A model generated the notes under the pieces. The model was not told where the DNA came from. It saw nothing but the letters and a program-made list of their open reading frames with translations, and did no database searches. From positions 310,001 through 374,000 of the forward strand of contig JAXLVB010000001.1 in the NCBI GenBank assembly GCA_046329195.1: a stretch of 64,000 bases of DNA, given 5' to 3'. This document shows positions 49,879 through 60,224 of the stretch, piece after piece. A program made the translations under genes and the position numbers. The DNA comes from JAXLVB01 sp046329195. Its GTDB lineage: Bacteria; Bacteroidota; Bacteroidia; Cytophagales; Spirosomataceae. Numbering within the stretch: the first letter of the stretch is position 1; each line of letters begins with the position of its first letter.

Positions 49879-52281
49879 CTACTCCGTTTTTAAACTCTTT
49901 ACGGGGTTCATCAAAGCCGCCCGCACAGACTGGTAGCTTACCGTCAGCAAGGCAATAGCAATGACCGATAACCCTGCCAGCAAGAAAATCCACCACTCGA
50001 TATGGATGTGATAGGCAAAGTTTTGCAACCAACTACTCAAGAAATAGTAGGCTACTGGGCTGGCTATCAGAATGGCCAATACGATGAGTTTCAAGAAGTC
50101 TTTTGACAACAAATTGATAATACTCAACACGCTGGCTCCCATTACTTTGCGAATACCGATTTCTTTAGTGCGAACTTCGGCTGAGAAAGTAGCCAAACCA
50201 AAAAGACCCAAGCAGGCCACCAAAATGGCCAAGCCCGCAAAGAGTGTGACTACTTTCGAGATTCGCCGTTCGGCTTGGTAAAGATTATTAAGATGTTGAT
50301 CCAAAAACACATATTCGAAGGCTGCATTGGGAACTACTTTTTTGAAAGCTGTCTCCAAACTCGCCATGTTGTTGAGCAAGTCGTCAGAACCGAGGCGAAC
50401 CATCAAATACGAATAGTTTTCGGTTCGGGCATTATGAAAAGCAAAGGGAACAATCTTTTCGTGCATACTCTGAAAATGAAAATCCTCAACAACGCCAACG
50501 ATTTCGTCGCCGCCGTATTCAGAAAACACCTTTATTTTCTTGCCCAATGCTTGTTGGGGTGTTAGACCAAGATAATCTACGGCCATTTTGTTGACTACCA
50601 CTTGAACTGTCGTATCGCCCGGTTGTTTTTTGGGAACAGTCGTACCTGCTAGTAGCTTCATATCCAGCGTTTCAAGGATTTCGGGACGAGTACGAGTAGT
50701 ATAGAGATTGGTACTTTCGTTTGCGTTTTTGGGGTTCGGAAGGCTCCGAAGGCTGGTCGAAAGCCCCGGAAAAGCCTGTGTAAATGCGACTTGTTTGACA
50801 GCTGATAAGCGCCGAAATTCGTTTTCGAGGGCATCAAACTGTTCTTTTTGTTTGAGGCTGCTAATCATCACTCCCACTACTTGCTCTGGCTTAAAGCCTA
50901 ATTTCTTGTTGCGTAAGTAATTGATTTGTAGCTGAAACGAAATCACCATCACAATCAGGACTATCGAGGCGGCAAACTGAAACACTACCAAACTTTTGCG
51001 AAATAACGAAGTACCCGATTTGGGTTGATAGGCGGCGGCTTGAATCAAAAACTTAGGCGAGTACTTTGAAAAAGTCATGGCTGGGTAGCCTCCTGCCAAG
51101 GCGATAATTGTAATCCAAATTCCTCCCAAAATCAGCCAAAACCAGAGTTGTTTTAAAAAATCGAGCGTGAGGTGCTCTTCGGTAAGGTCATTGACAAGGG
51201 CCAGCGACGCCGACAGCAGCACAATACTCAACACCAAACCAAGCGTAACAAACAGCAAGGTTTCGGTATAAAACCGCTGAATCATCTGCCCAAAGTTGGC
51301 TCCTAATGCCTTGTTGATGCCTACTTCTCGGAAGCTACGCTGCAAGCGAGCCGTAGAGAGGTTCATGTAATTAATAGCGGCAATGAGCAGTAGGGCAATT
51401 GTAAGAGCAATCAAGATGTTAGCCTGCTGGGCATTGCCGTAGGGAGCCGCTATTTTGTTGGTAAAGTCTGCTGAGTACAGGTGCACTTCGCTCAGCGGAC
51501 GCAAAAAAGTGCTGTAAAAGCGGTCTTTACGAGGTCTTTCTTTTGAAATAGCTGTTTCAATTTTTTGTTCGAGGCTGGCGATATTGACCTTGGGGGCAAG
51601 CAACAAAAACGTCTCAAAACTGGCGTTACCCCAACTTTGGCCTTCAGGATTTGCAGCCCATTTCATAGTTTCAAACGAAGCCAACATATCATAATCAAGG
51701 TGCGTATCACCGGCAAAGTCATTAAAAACGCCTGTGATTTCGACGTCAAAGGCATTATCAATCCGAAGCGTTTTACCGATGGGATTGGCTTCGCCGAAGT
51801 ACTTCTGTGCAGTAGCGTGCCTGATGATAGCGGTATTGGGGCGAGTAAGAGCCGTTTGGGGATTTCCTTGTCTGAATTGGAAGTCAAAAATTTCCAAAAT
51901 GGATGGGTCGGCGTAGTAAAGTTTTTTCTCGGTCAGGTGCTTATCACCCGACGAGACAAAGGCCAATTTCCCAAACTCATGGTGCAAAATACGGGCTTGT
52001 TGCTTGACTTCGGGGAGGTTGGCCTTCAAATACGGCCCCATTTTGTTAGGAGCCTGCGACCATTTTTCAAAATTTTTGTCGTCAAACGTCACGTCAAGAC
52101 CTACTTGATAAATGTTATCGAAGTTTTTCTGAAAGGTATCGTAGGATAGTTCTTTCTTTACAAAGAGCAAAGTAGCCATTGCAGCTGCTAAGCCAATTGC
52201 TAGACCCAAAAGATTAATTAAGCTAAACGTTTTGCTTTTGAGGGCACTCCGCATGGCGATTTTCAGATAGTTTTGTATCAT
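49879..52281 (-). CDS. FtsX/MacB-type ABC transporter permease (array copy 4)
   Basis: This 800-aa copy begins IQNYLKIAMRSALKSKTFSL after Met. The first coupling segment is unusual, FREVGINKALGANFG with N in place of the common R; the second is TKEIGIRKVMGAS. It ends ALMNPVKSLKTE. Its start overlaps the stop of the M61 peptidase gene by 4 nt (ATGA), so peptidase and permease are translated together. It is the last gene of the proximal unit. Confidence 0.88.
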   Translation of the reverse strand: MIQNYLKIAMRSALKSKTFSLINLLGLAIGLAAAMATLLFVKKELSYDTFQKNFDNIYQVGLDVTFDDKNFEKWSQAPNKMGPYLKANLPEVKQQARILHHEFGKLAFVSSGDKHLTEKKLYYADPSILEIFDFQFRQGNPQTALTRPNTAIIRHATAQKYFGEANPIGKTLRIDNAFDVEITGVFNDFAGDTHLDYDMLASFETMKWAANPEGQSWGNASFETFLLLAPKVNIASLEQKIETAISKERPRKDRFYSTFLRPLSEVHLYSADFTNKIAAPYGNAQQANILIALTIALLLIAAINYMNLSTARLQRSFREVGINKALGANFGQMIQRFYTETLLFVTLGLVLSIVLLSASLALVNDLTEEHLTLDFLKQLWFWLILGGIWITIIALAGGYPAMTFSKYSPKFLIQAAAYQPKSGTSLFRKSLVVFQFAASIVLIVMVISFQLQINYLRNKKLGFKPEQVVGVMISSLKQKEQFDALENEFRRLSAVKQVAFTQAFPGLSTSLRSLPNPKNANESTNLYTTRTRPEILETLDMKLLAGTTVPKKQPGDTTVQVVVNKMAVDYLGLTPQQALGKKIKVFSEYGGDEIVGVVEDFHFQSMHEKIVPFAFHNARTENYSYLMVRLGSDDLLNNMASLETAFKKVVPNAAFEYVFLDQHLNNLYQAERRISKVVTLFAGLAILVACLGLFGLATFSAEVRTKEIGIRKVMGASVLSIINLLSKDFLKLIVLAILIASPVAYYFLSSWLQNFAYHIHIEWWIFLLAGLSVIAIALLTVSYQSVRAALMNPVKSLKTE

Positions 52282-53972
52282 GGCTGTTGAGGGGGTTTTA
52301 TGAAAAAAGTACTATTCGGGTTGATTTGTGGCACTGTAGCAAGTATATAAGGACTATAAGTTACAGCCACTGTTTCATTGTTGCGCAAGACCTTGAGTTG
52401 GCAGGGCATACTGTAGTCGTTGATGCCATAATTTAAGGCAGTCAGTTTATCGCCCAGTTTCAATCCGGCTTCGAGGGCTGGACTCGTTGGGTTAATCTCG
52501 ATGATTTCGCCACCCTTTTTAAGCTTGTCAGCATTTGTCTTAAAACCTAAACTAAACACTTTTACCGCCGCATTGACAAAGCCATCTGGAATCGCTTGGT
52601 TCAGTGTGTCGAGGCTGAGTAGTTGTCCTTGCACCATCAATTTTTCGGTGTCGGGCGAAATATCTTTACCCACATACTTACTGATTACCTGATTAAACAG
52701 GCCAACGCTAAGGGTTCGTTTTTCGGTTTTACAGATACGTAGCAAATCCTGCATGGCATCTTTTAGTGTTTTTTTGCCCTGAGAAGCTTGGTTGACCAGC
52801 CCTTCGAGGTACAGCGCATAAATAAGCCCTCGGTTGTAAGGAAGCTCTTGAAGCTGAGGGTCGCCACCAAAAAAGCCCTGAGCAATCTGCTGATTAGTGA
52901 CTGTATTTTGAGCACTGGTGTGGTGTTTTTTAAGAATATTATTGAGCCGTTCGATGTATTCTTCTCGGCCAATTTGCTTAGAACGATACATATTATAATC
53001 GGTAAAGTAAGACGTAAAGCCTTCACTAAACCAATATAAAAGAGTCTCGGGTTGTTCGTTAATAATCTGATTACCAATCCAATAGTGCATGAGTTCATGG
53101 TTGAATAAATCCCTCAACGCTGCCAGATTGGTGTATTGATTGTGGGCAGCAACAGCCGCAAACGAATTATAAAGACTACGACCATTGGTTCCCCAACCAT
53201 TTTCGAGTTTAGCTGGCATGAGTGTTACTAAATAGTGCGGCACCTCGTAATCGTTCCAGAAGTCTCGCTGGGTATTGATGGTTTGTTGAAGCAGCTGCAC
53301 TAGTGCCAAATCGTCAAAAGCCCAAGTACCTCGTGTAGCTAGGTAGCAAGGCTTCTGCCGAACCTCAAAACGATGCAACCGCAGGTCATTGCCTGCCCAG
53401 AAAATGCCCGTCAGGAACTGCCGCCCCAAAACGCCCTTGATGGGCAGGGTAGGGTCTTGGGGTGTAAAACTATTGACACTCACCCACGAAGCAGGTACGT
53501 TGTGCCAGAGAATCGAAATCGTGTTGGGTTGTTCTATCCGATGTGTAGGCATTGCAAAAAGCGCCTCCGAAATAATGTAATAATAACTCGGTTTAATAGC
53601 CAGCCGATATGGAGTCATCAGGTCAGGGTAATCGCTAAATAATTGATTTTTAGCTTTGTATTGGATAGAAATAGTAGCCAGAGGCGCTGACTTTACCACA
53701 ATGACATTGGGGTACTCTGAACTCGGCTGATAGGTACAGTGCTCTACGTGTTGGATGGTGATATAAGAGTCGCCTTTATTCCAGTTTTGTGGAAACTGAA
53801 TCATCATTTGGCCGCTTTTGGGAGCTTTACAGGATAGTGTCACCCAACAACTACCCTCTTCGGGGTTGACTTTGATGTCATATTGTAAGTCAGTAGAAGG
53901 AGACAGCGCCGCAGCACCTACTTGGCAGGTTAGGCAAGCAACTAACACAAATAAAAAAACAAATCGTTTCAT
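52278..53972 (-). CDS. M61-family-like zinc metallopeptidase with C-terminal PDZ domain
   Basis: The 564-aa protein has a signal peptide (RFVFLFVLVACLTCQVGA), a beta-rich N-domain, and a thermolysin-like core with HELMH (H292, E293, H296) and the third zinc ligand E317 in LYWFSEGFTSYF. LPYNRGLIYALYLE follows in the place typical of glycyl aminopeptidases (M61). A PDZ-like region (about 470-540, GGEIIEINPTSPALEAGLKL) ends the protein. It should act in the periplasm. ATGA overlaps tie it to the S41 peptidase gene before it and the permease gene after it, implying a joint task such as processing of exported or signal peptides. Confidence 0.8.
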   Translation of the reverse strand: MKRFVFLFVLVACLTCQVGAAALSPSTDLQYDIKVNPEEGSCWVTLSCKAPKSGQMMIQFPQNWNKGDSYITIQHVEHCTYQPSSEYPNVIVVKSAPLATISIQYKAKNQLFSDYPDLMTPYRLAIKPSYYYIISEALFAMPTHRIEQPNTISILWHNVPASWVSVNSFTPQDPTLPIKGVLGRQFLTGIFWAGNDLRLHRFEVRQKPCYLATRGTWAFDDLALVQLLQQTINTQRDFWNDYEVPHYLVTLMPAKLENGWGTNGRSLYNSFAAVAAHNQYTNLAALRDLFNHELMHYWIGNQIINEQPETLLYWFSEGFTSYFTDYNMYRSKQIGREEYIERLNNILKKHHTSAQNTVTNQQIAQGFFGGDPQLQELPYNRGLIYALYLEGLVNQASQGKKTLKDAMQDLLRICKTEKRTLSVGLFNQVISKYVGKDISPDTEKLMVQGQLLSLDTLNQAIPDGFVNAAVKVFSLGFKTNADKLKKGGEIIEINPTSPALEAGLKLGDKLTALNYGINDYSMPCQLKVLRNNETVAVTYSPYILATVPQINPNSTFFIKPPQQP

Positions 53973-55347
53973 TTTAGCTTCGTTGTCAAGTAGTTAAGAG
54001 CTTTATCAAGTACTACATCTCGGTTAGCCATGTAGTCTTGGAGGGTAGGAATTATTTCAATATCTGGCTTGATACCCACCCCCACAAATTCTCGACCGTC
54101 GGGATAAGTGTCTTTTTTGGTACATACACGGGCATTGCCGCCACCTGGCATAGCAAACAAATAAGGCTGTCCGGTACTGCCAAAGGTGCGCTCTCCAATC
54201 TTGGTAACATGCTTCTGATTATCAGCGCTAATCAAAAAATCTTCAGCTGCCGAAGCAGTATTATGGCCAATCAAAACCACTGTGGGCACTACCAAGCGTT
54301 GGCCGATAGTCGGATAGAATCAGGCTGATAATCAAAGTCATAGTACTTGAGGTCGTGGTTGTAGAGATAGCAATTGGTTTCCCATTCGTTATGGATGGTG
54401 TCGTTGGGCGTGGTGTAAATTCCCCAAGCCTTAAATGAAGCCCTATGCTCACGAGTGCGATAGCGAGCATGTTGCATCACCTTGTCGTTAGTGAAATACT
54501 GCAAAATTGCCGTTCCGACGCCTGTGTTGCCCCCACCATTTTTACGTAAATCGAGAATCAACCCTTTTGCTTTATAAAGTTCAGGAAGCTTTTGTTTGAA
54601 CAGTGTATTGATTTTAACATCGCCAAAGGAGTTGAGTGCCACGTACGCTACGTCGTTTTTCAGCCATTTCAAGACCAACAAACTGTCTTGCTCAAAAGGC
54701 GGAAAAACCTCCATTTCTGTAGTTTTTTTGTGTGTTAGGGTAATGGCTTTCTCTTGCCCTGAAGGCATACGAATCTTGAGTTGGTAGGTGTCGCCTTCTA
54801 AGCCTTTGAGTAGCTGGCTACTCGCCCAATCGTTTAAGACATAGTTGGTCGAAGACGAAATATAGGGCTTCACAAACTTGTCGAGGTAGTCGGCGGTAGC
54901 CAAGCCGTTTACTTCCGTGATTTCGCTACCGACGGGGATTTCGTCTTTTCTACTTGGGTTTACTCGCTCCACGATTACCTTACCCGCTACATCTCTCAGA
55001 AACAACCGATAGCCGCCAAACATAGTATTCATGGCCAGTGACTGGATGTTTTGGGGTGGGTAAATATTGGTATGACCGTCTTTGAGCAGTGCGCAAAATT
55101 TGGTCAATTCTCGGTAATACTCGTAGTCGTTGGGGGTTTGCTGTACTTTTATGATGTATTCTTTGAAAGCATTTTCCCACATTGTTTTATCTACTTTGTC
55201 TAAGTAAATAAAATTATAATTGACCTCTTGCCAGAACTTGGATAAGCCATACACCTTATCAGCCGCCGAAAGCGTATTGGGGATAGGCGCCTGAGCAAAA
55301 GCCTGAGTGGCTAGTAGGCATACAAAAAGGGAAAGAATCTTTTTCAT
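53969..55347 (-). pseudogene. S41-family C-terminal processing peptidase-like gene with a frameshift
   Basis: From ATG at 55347 the first frame encodes a signal peptide (MKKILSLFVCLLATQAFAQ), an N-domain, a PDZ-like part and the S41 core start (VAYVALNSFGDVKI, LILDLRKNGGGNTG), then stops at 54289. The missing end lies one frame away (54295 to 53969) and reads LVVPTVVLIGHNTASAAEDF, with the catalytic serine in TASAAED, and a C-terminus GVGIKPDIEI. One base lost or gained near 54290-54300 would explain it. There is no homopolymer slip site there. The two parts may be a true mutation or a sequencing error; without the join the peptidase has no catalytic serine. Confidence 0.75.
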
Positions 55348-55392
55348 GGATTGTTGGTGTAGTTTGGACAATAGGGTACTGCGAATATTCAG

Positions 55393-57756
55393 CTATTCGG
55401 TTTTTAGGCTTTTTACTGGATTCATCAGTGCTGCTTTGGTGGTGTAATACGCAATAGTCATCACTGCTACCAAGAGCACCGTGAGGAGGAACATCATCAT
55501 CAGGCTCAGATTAATACCATTGTTATAGACAAAAACAGAGTTGAGAAACGACCCTTCGAGTAGCCCAATCGGAATGGCAATGGTGCTTGCAATGAGGAGT
55601 AACTTTAAAAAACTCCATGACAAAATTTTGACTACCTCCCAGACCGACGCCCCCATCACTTTGCGAATACCGATTTCTTTGAAGCGTTTTTCGGTGCTGT
55701 AGGTCACCATGCCCAGCAGCCCCATCAGGGCAATCACAAAAATCACAAACGAAGCGGCACCCATCATTTTCATGTCTTCGGCAGGATAGTAACGGTCATA
55801 GAGGTCTTTTTCAAACCACGAATACCCCATTTCTTGGTAGGGATAGTATTTCTTCCAGATGGCTTTCATGTTGGCCAAGAAGGTATCTGGAGCCGTAGCT
55901 TGGTTAACTTTGATGGTGAGCACGCCAAAAAGTGCTGGATTAAACTGAAATACGAGGGGCTCTTGCTTGTATTGGTAATGAAAATGGCAGAAATCCTTCA
56001 CCACGCCAACGATTTGGACTTCGTTGGTATTGTTCAAGAAAATGGTTTTACCAACAGCTTCTTTGGGCGAACCAAGGCGGAGCCTTTCAACGGCCTTTTG
56101 ATTGATTAGTACAAAACGGCTTGTCGAATCGCTCGTCGTCACTGGAAAGTTTTGCCCCGCCACGAAGCTAAGCTGCATGTTTTCAATAAAATTTTTGTCA
56201 ACAGCATAATAGAAGGTGGACTGATTTTCATCGTTTTGCTTGGCTTTAAAAGCCTGTTGAGATGGAAAACTGCCAAAGGGCATAGACGTTAACCCGATTT
56301 TTTCGACGTTTTTGTTTTTGGAAATCTCGTCAATGAGGCGTTGGTAGTTATGGTCCAGAAGCGAAATATTAAAAATGCCCTTTCGGTTAAAGTTTTCGTT
56401 TTCGGTGGCCATGTAGTTAAACTGATTGTACATGTGTCCTATTTGGAAAATGAACCCCATCGTTACTACAAACTGAATCACAATCAGTACCTTACGAAAA
56501 TTAACCTTGCCAAACGAAACGGGAGTTAGTGCGCCTTTTAAGACTTCTACTGGGCGAAATTTAGAAAGAATTGAAGCCGGAATCACCCCCGCCACCATGC
56601 CCAAAAGCAAGGTAAAAGCGATGAAAATGAGCCAAATAGCAAGCTGATTGTCCACCTCCCACGTTACCCATTGTACATGAATAGACTCTTTCATGGTGTA
56701 GAGCATCAGAACACCTACCGAAAGCGCCAAAAAGGCAATGATAATGGCCTCGCCAATAAACTGGAAAATCAACTGAAAACGTAAGGCTCCCATCACCTTC
56801 CGAACCCCTACTTCTTTAGAACGACTCAACGACCGAGCTAACGTGAGATTGGTATAATTGAAGCCCGCCAAAAGCAAAATCATCAACGGAATCCCAAAGT
56901 TAAAGTAGATGTCTTGCATAGAATCTACATACGGATTGAAGCGTAATTCTTCGGTACTGGGCGAGATAGAGGCCAATGCTTGCTTACGGAAAAGGTTGGT
57001 TTTGTGCATGGCTACCAAATGCTGGTTAGTGCTTTTGGCAATACTCAGCACGGCAGCATCAAGAGCTTCTGGTTTGGCGTTAGATAAAAGCTTAACAAAA
57101 GTGTGAGTTGGGTAGTCGCCCCATGCTTGGGGTTTGATGGCATCGGGATGGAGCCGGTCGTAGGTGGCCATCGAAATCATCACATCGCTCTTAAACTGAG
57201 TTTGGGCTTTGAAATGCTTCAGCACTCCGGTTACTTTGAAAGCACCATAGGTAGGGTGTACTAACAGCTGTCCAATGGGATTGGTATCGCCAAAAAATCG
57301 TTCTGCTGCTTCTTGGCTAAGCAACAAGGTGTTGGGCTCTACAGGAACACTCCCCTTGGCGAGTTTGAAACCGAATAGTTCAAAAAATGTGGGTTCAACG
57401 TAAATCGTGTTAACTCTCAGGTTCTTGAAGGGGGTATTTAGCTCCCAGTTAAAGTCTCGCACTACTTTCGTGGCCTTTTCGACGCAGGCATAGTTGTTTT
57501 TTAACTGCTCGGCCAACAGATACGGCGACGAGGCGTATTTAGTAGTGCCTCCTTGTGGGCTTACCTCGTTGGTAATGATTCGGTAGATACGCTCTGAGTC
57601 GGGGTGAAAATTATCAAACTCAAATGTACTTTGTAAATGCAGCAAGGCCAGTAATGCAAACGGGATAGCCAACCCCAAGCCCATGATGTTGATGACCGAG
57701 AATAGCTTATTTTTCCAGAGGTTGCGGATGGCAATTTTTAGATAATTGTAGAGCAT
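55393..57756 (-). CDS. FtsX/MacB-type ABC transporter permease (array copy 5)
   Basis: This 787-aa copy, the shortest complete one, begins LYNYLKIAIRNLWKNKLFSV after Met. Coupling segments are SKEVGVRKVMGAL and FKEIGIRKVMGASVWE. The second half has fewer matches to the other copies: its last helices (LMMMFLLTVLLVAVMTIAYY) are followed by TTKAALMNPVKSLKTE. It stands 46 nt upstream of the S41 gene start and probably shares its mRNA. Confidence 0.87.
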   Translation of the reverse strand: MLYNYLKIAIRNLWKNKLFSVINIMGLGLAIPFALLALLHLQSTFEFDNFHPDSERIYRIITNEVSPQGGTTKYASSPYLLAEQLKNNYACVEKATKVVRDFNWELNTPFKNLRVNTIYVEPTFFELFGFKLAKGSVPVEPNTLLLSQEAAERFFGDTNPIGQLLVHPTYGAFKVTGVLKHFKAQTQFKSDVMISMATYDRLHPDAIKPQAWGDYPTHTFVKLLSNAKPEALDAAVLSIAKSTNQHLVAMHKTNLFRKQALASISPSTEELRFNPYVDSMQDIYFNFGIPLMILLLAGFNYTNLTLARSLSRSKEVGVRKVMGALRFQLIFQFIGEAIIIAFLALSVGVLMLYTMKESIHVQWVTWEVDNQLAIWLIFIAFTLLLGMVAGVIPASILSKFRPVEVLKGALTPVSFGKVNFRKVLIVIQFVVTMGFIFQIGHMYNQFNYMATENENFNRKGIFNISLLDHNYQRLIDEISKNKNVEKIGLTSMPFGSFPSQQAFKAKQNDENQSTFYYAVDKNFIENMQLSFVAGQNFPVTTSDSTSRFVLINQKAVERLRLGSPKEAVGKTIFLNNTNEVQIVGVVKDFCHFHYQYKQEPLVFQFNPALFGVLTIKVNQATAPDTFLANMKAIWKKYYPYQEMGYSWFEKDLYDRYYPAEDMKMMGAASFVIFVIALMGLLGMVTYSTEKRFKEIGIRKVMGASVWEVVKILSWSFLKLLLIASTIAIPIGLLEGSFLNSVFVYNNGINLSLMMMFLLTVLLVAVMTIAYYTTKAALMNPVKSLKTE

Positions 57757-57812
57757 AGGGGTTGGCGTTGGAACGTTTAATATGCCGAGATAAGGCTGGA
57801 ACTACGTCGGTT

Positions 57813-60221
57813 TTATTCTGTTTTTAGGGATTTTACAGGATTCATCAAAGCTGCTTTGACTGATTGATAACTGACTGTTAAGACAGCTATTAACATAGAC
57901 ATAGCCCCCGCCAAAACAAATACCCACCATTCGATATGGATGCGATAAGCGAAGTCTTGCAGCCACCATTCCATGAAGTAATACGCAAAAGGTGAGGCGA
58001 TTACGATGGCAATGGCAACGAACTTCAAGAAATCTTTTGAGAGTAAGGTAGTAACGCCTGCCACACTAGCCCCTAATACCTTACGAATGCCGATTTCTTT
58101 GGTGCGTTGTTCAATAACAAAGGCAGAAAGGCCAAATAACCCAAGACTGGCTATGATGATGGCAATGAGGGCAAAGGCAGAAAAAATCTGCTGCGTTCTG
58201 ACTTCGGTGGCGTATAAAGAAGCAAACTTGTCATCCAAAAAGACATAACTCAACGGGCCTTGCGGGCTAAAGGCATCCCATTTTCCTTTTAATTCACTTA
58301 AAAACTTAGTTACGTCGTCTGTTTTTATTTTGATAACGAGTCCGCCGTAGTTTCCGCCAAGCATCATCATCAGCGGCGCAATTTTCTGCTTGGCTGAGGT
58401 ATAATTAAAGTCATTCACTACGCCTACTATTTTAAACTCTTGTTGCCCTGACCGTACAATCGTTCGTCCAACAGGATTAACCTGACCCCAACCTAATTCT
58501 TTAGCGGCGGCCTCATTGATTACAACTGCATTGCTGTCTGATGCAAATTCTTTTGAAAAATACCGACCTTGTTTTATTTGCATTCCTAAGGTCTTGAGGT
58601 ACTCGTAATCAACATGATAAATATTCATGTGAATTTCTGTACCGACCCCATCTTTATTGACTGGATGTACTTGAGTACCATCCATAAAATTATCGCCGGG
58701 AATAGACCTTGCAATGCTTGCACTAATCACTCGGCTATCTTGCAAAACTTGTTGTTTAAACGCATCCTGATTTTGCCCCATCAATCGGCCATCGGGCAAA
58801 AACAAAACTTGTTCTTTATCGTAGCCAAGCTTTTTGTTCTGCATGTAATTCAATTGTTGATACACAATAATGGTCGAACAAATCAAGGCTGTTGAAACAA
58901 AAAACTGAAACACAATCAGGCTACTTCGCAAAAGGCTTTGATTCTTACCAGTACCGATTGAGCCTTTCAATACCTTTATTGGATTGAATGACGACAAGAA
59001 GAATGATGGATAAATACCTGCCACAATACCCACCATAAAAACTAGCAGCAACATGGCTAAAATGAACTTATAATTGAGCAAATGGTCAAAGCTGAGCTGT
59101 TTACTAGCTAGTTGGTTGAAGAAAGGAAGCAGTACGACTATTAAAACCAGCGCCAACAACATGGCACAGAAACTCATCAAGACCGATTCAGACAAAAACT
59201 GTTTGACGAGTTGAAACCTTGCAGAACCCATTGCTTTTCTAACGCCCACTTCTTTGGCTCGCTTAACCGAACGGGCAATAGACAGATTGGTAAAGTTGAC
59301 GCAGGCGAGTAGTAAAATAAACAAGGCAAGCGCTGAGAAAATATACACATACTGAATGTCGCCATTGGGCTCAATCTCATATTTGGTATGCGAATAAAGA
59401 TGTATTTCTGTGAGTAGTTGCAACGTAAACACAAACGTGCTGACAGACTTTTGGGCCTCTGCTAAGCTAACGCCCATGTCATGCTGTACTTCGGGCACTA
59501 CATACTTGGCAACTAGCTGAGGAAACTTAGCTTGTAGTTTTTTTGCGTCAGCATGTTCATTCAATTCGAGGTAAGTAAAATCTCCGATATTGCTCCAAGT
59601 AGGATGAGCAATACGAAATGTTGTTTTGCTGAGAATAGCCTCAAAATGAAAATGAGAATTATCGGGTATTTTGTCAAAAATGCCTGTTATCTTATACACA
59701 GCATTTCGCAAACCTACGACCAAAGTCTTACCAACGGGGTCGGCATCGCCAAAGTATTTCTTTGCCAGTGCTTTTGAAATAACAACACTGTTGGGCTGCA
59801 CTAATGCCTCCGCAGGATTTCCCTCCACCAGAGGAATAGAAAAAAACTGTAAAAAATTAGGGTCTGCGAAAGCCAGATTGTTTTCCTTAAACTGTGTGTC
59901 TTTATACTTTACAAAATCAGATGCTCGGTTGAGTCTTGTAAAGTTTTTTATTTCAGGAAAAGCGTTCTTCATACCTTCGCCCACCGCAAAATCTACATTT
60001 GGGTACACGGCTACGTCTCCGTTGCCCGTTACGTTAATTTGTACCCTATATATATTTTTTGCATGAGCAGCATACGTATCATAATTCAACTCATCATACA
60101 CAAATACGGCAATGAGTATAAAACAGGCTAAACCTATGGCTAAACCCACTATGTTAATGAGACTGAAGGCTTTGTGTGTCCACAAATTCCTTTTGGCGAT
60201 AATGAGATAATTTGACAACAT
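57813..60221 (-). CDS. FtsX/MacB-type ABC transporter permease (array copy 6)
   Basis: This 802-aa copy begins LSNYLIIAKRNLWTHKAFSL after Met, with coupling segments AKEVGVRKAMGS and TKEIGIRKVLGAS and the common ALMNPVKSLKTE end. The periplasmic parts contain the MacB-like VVISKALAKKYFGDADPVGK and VVINEAAAKELGWGQVNPVG segments. It starts only 3 nt after the stop of copy 7, and 56 nt separate it from copy 5. Confidence 0.88.
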   Translation of the reverse strand: MLSNYLIIAKRNLWTHKAFSLINIVGLAIGLACFILIAVFVYDELNYDTYAAHAKNIYRVQINVTGNGDVAVYPNVDFAVGEGMKNAFPEIKNFTRLNRASDFVKYKDTQFKENNLAFADPNFLQFFSIPLVEGNPAEALVQPNSVVISKALAKKYFGDADPVGKTLVVGLRNAVYKITGIFDKIPDNSHFHFEAILSKTTFRIAHPTWSNIGDFTYLELNEHADAKKLQAKFPQLVAKYVVPEVQHDMGVSLAEAQKSVSTFVFTLQLLTEIHLYSHTKYEIEPNGDIQYVYIFSALALFILLLACVNFTNLSIARSVKRAKEVGVRKAMGSARFQLVKQFLSESVLMSFCAMLLALVLIVVLLPFFNQLASKQLSFDHLLNYKFILAMLLLVFMVGIVAGIYPSFFLSSFNPIKVLKGSIGTGKNQSLLRSSLIVFQFFVSTALICSTIIVYQQLNYMQNKKLGYDKEQVLFLPDGRLMGQNQDAFKQQVLQDSRVISASIARSIPGDNFMDGTQVHPVNKDGVGTEIHMNIYHVDYEYLKTLGMQIKQGRYFSKEFASDSNAVVINEAAAKELGWGQVNPVGRTIVRSGQQEFKIVGVVNDFNYTSAKQKIAPLMMMLGGNYGGLVIKIKTDDVTKFLSELKGKWDAFSPQGPLSYVFLDDKFASLYATEVRTQQIFSAFALIAIIIASLGLFGLSAFVIEQRTKEIGIRKVLGASVAGVTTLLSKDFLKFVAIAIVIASPFAYYFMEWWLQDFAYRIHIEWWVFVLAGAMSMLIAVLTVSYQSVKAALMNPVKSLKTE

Positions 60222-60224
60222 CTT

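Noticed and set aside
52278..55347. Classical Prc/CtpA protease with M1 aminopeptidase
   Set aside because: The metallopeptidase lacks the GAMEN motif of M1 enzymes and fits M61 better; the S41 part is frameshifted and has the short periplasmic tricorn-like layout rather than that of CtpA.
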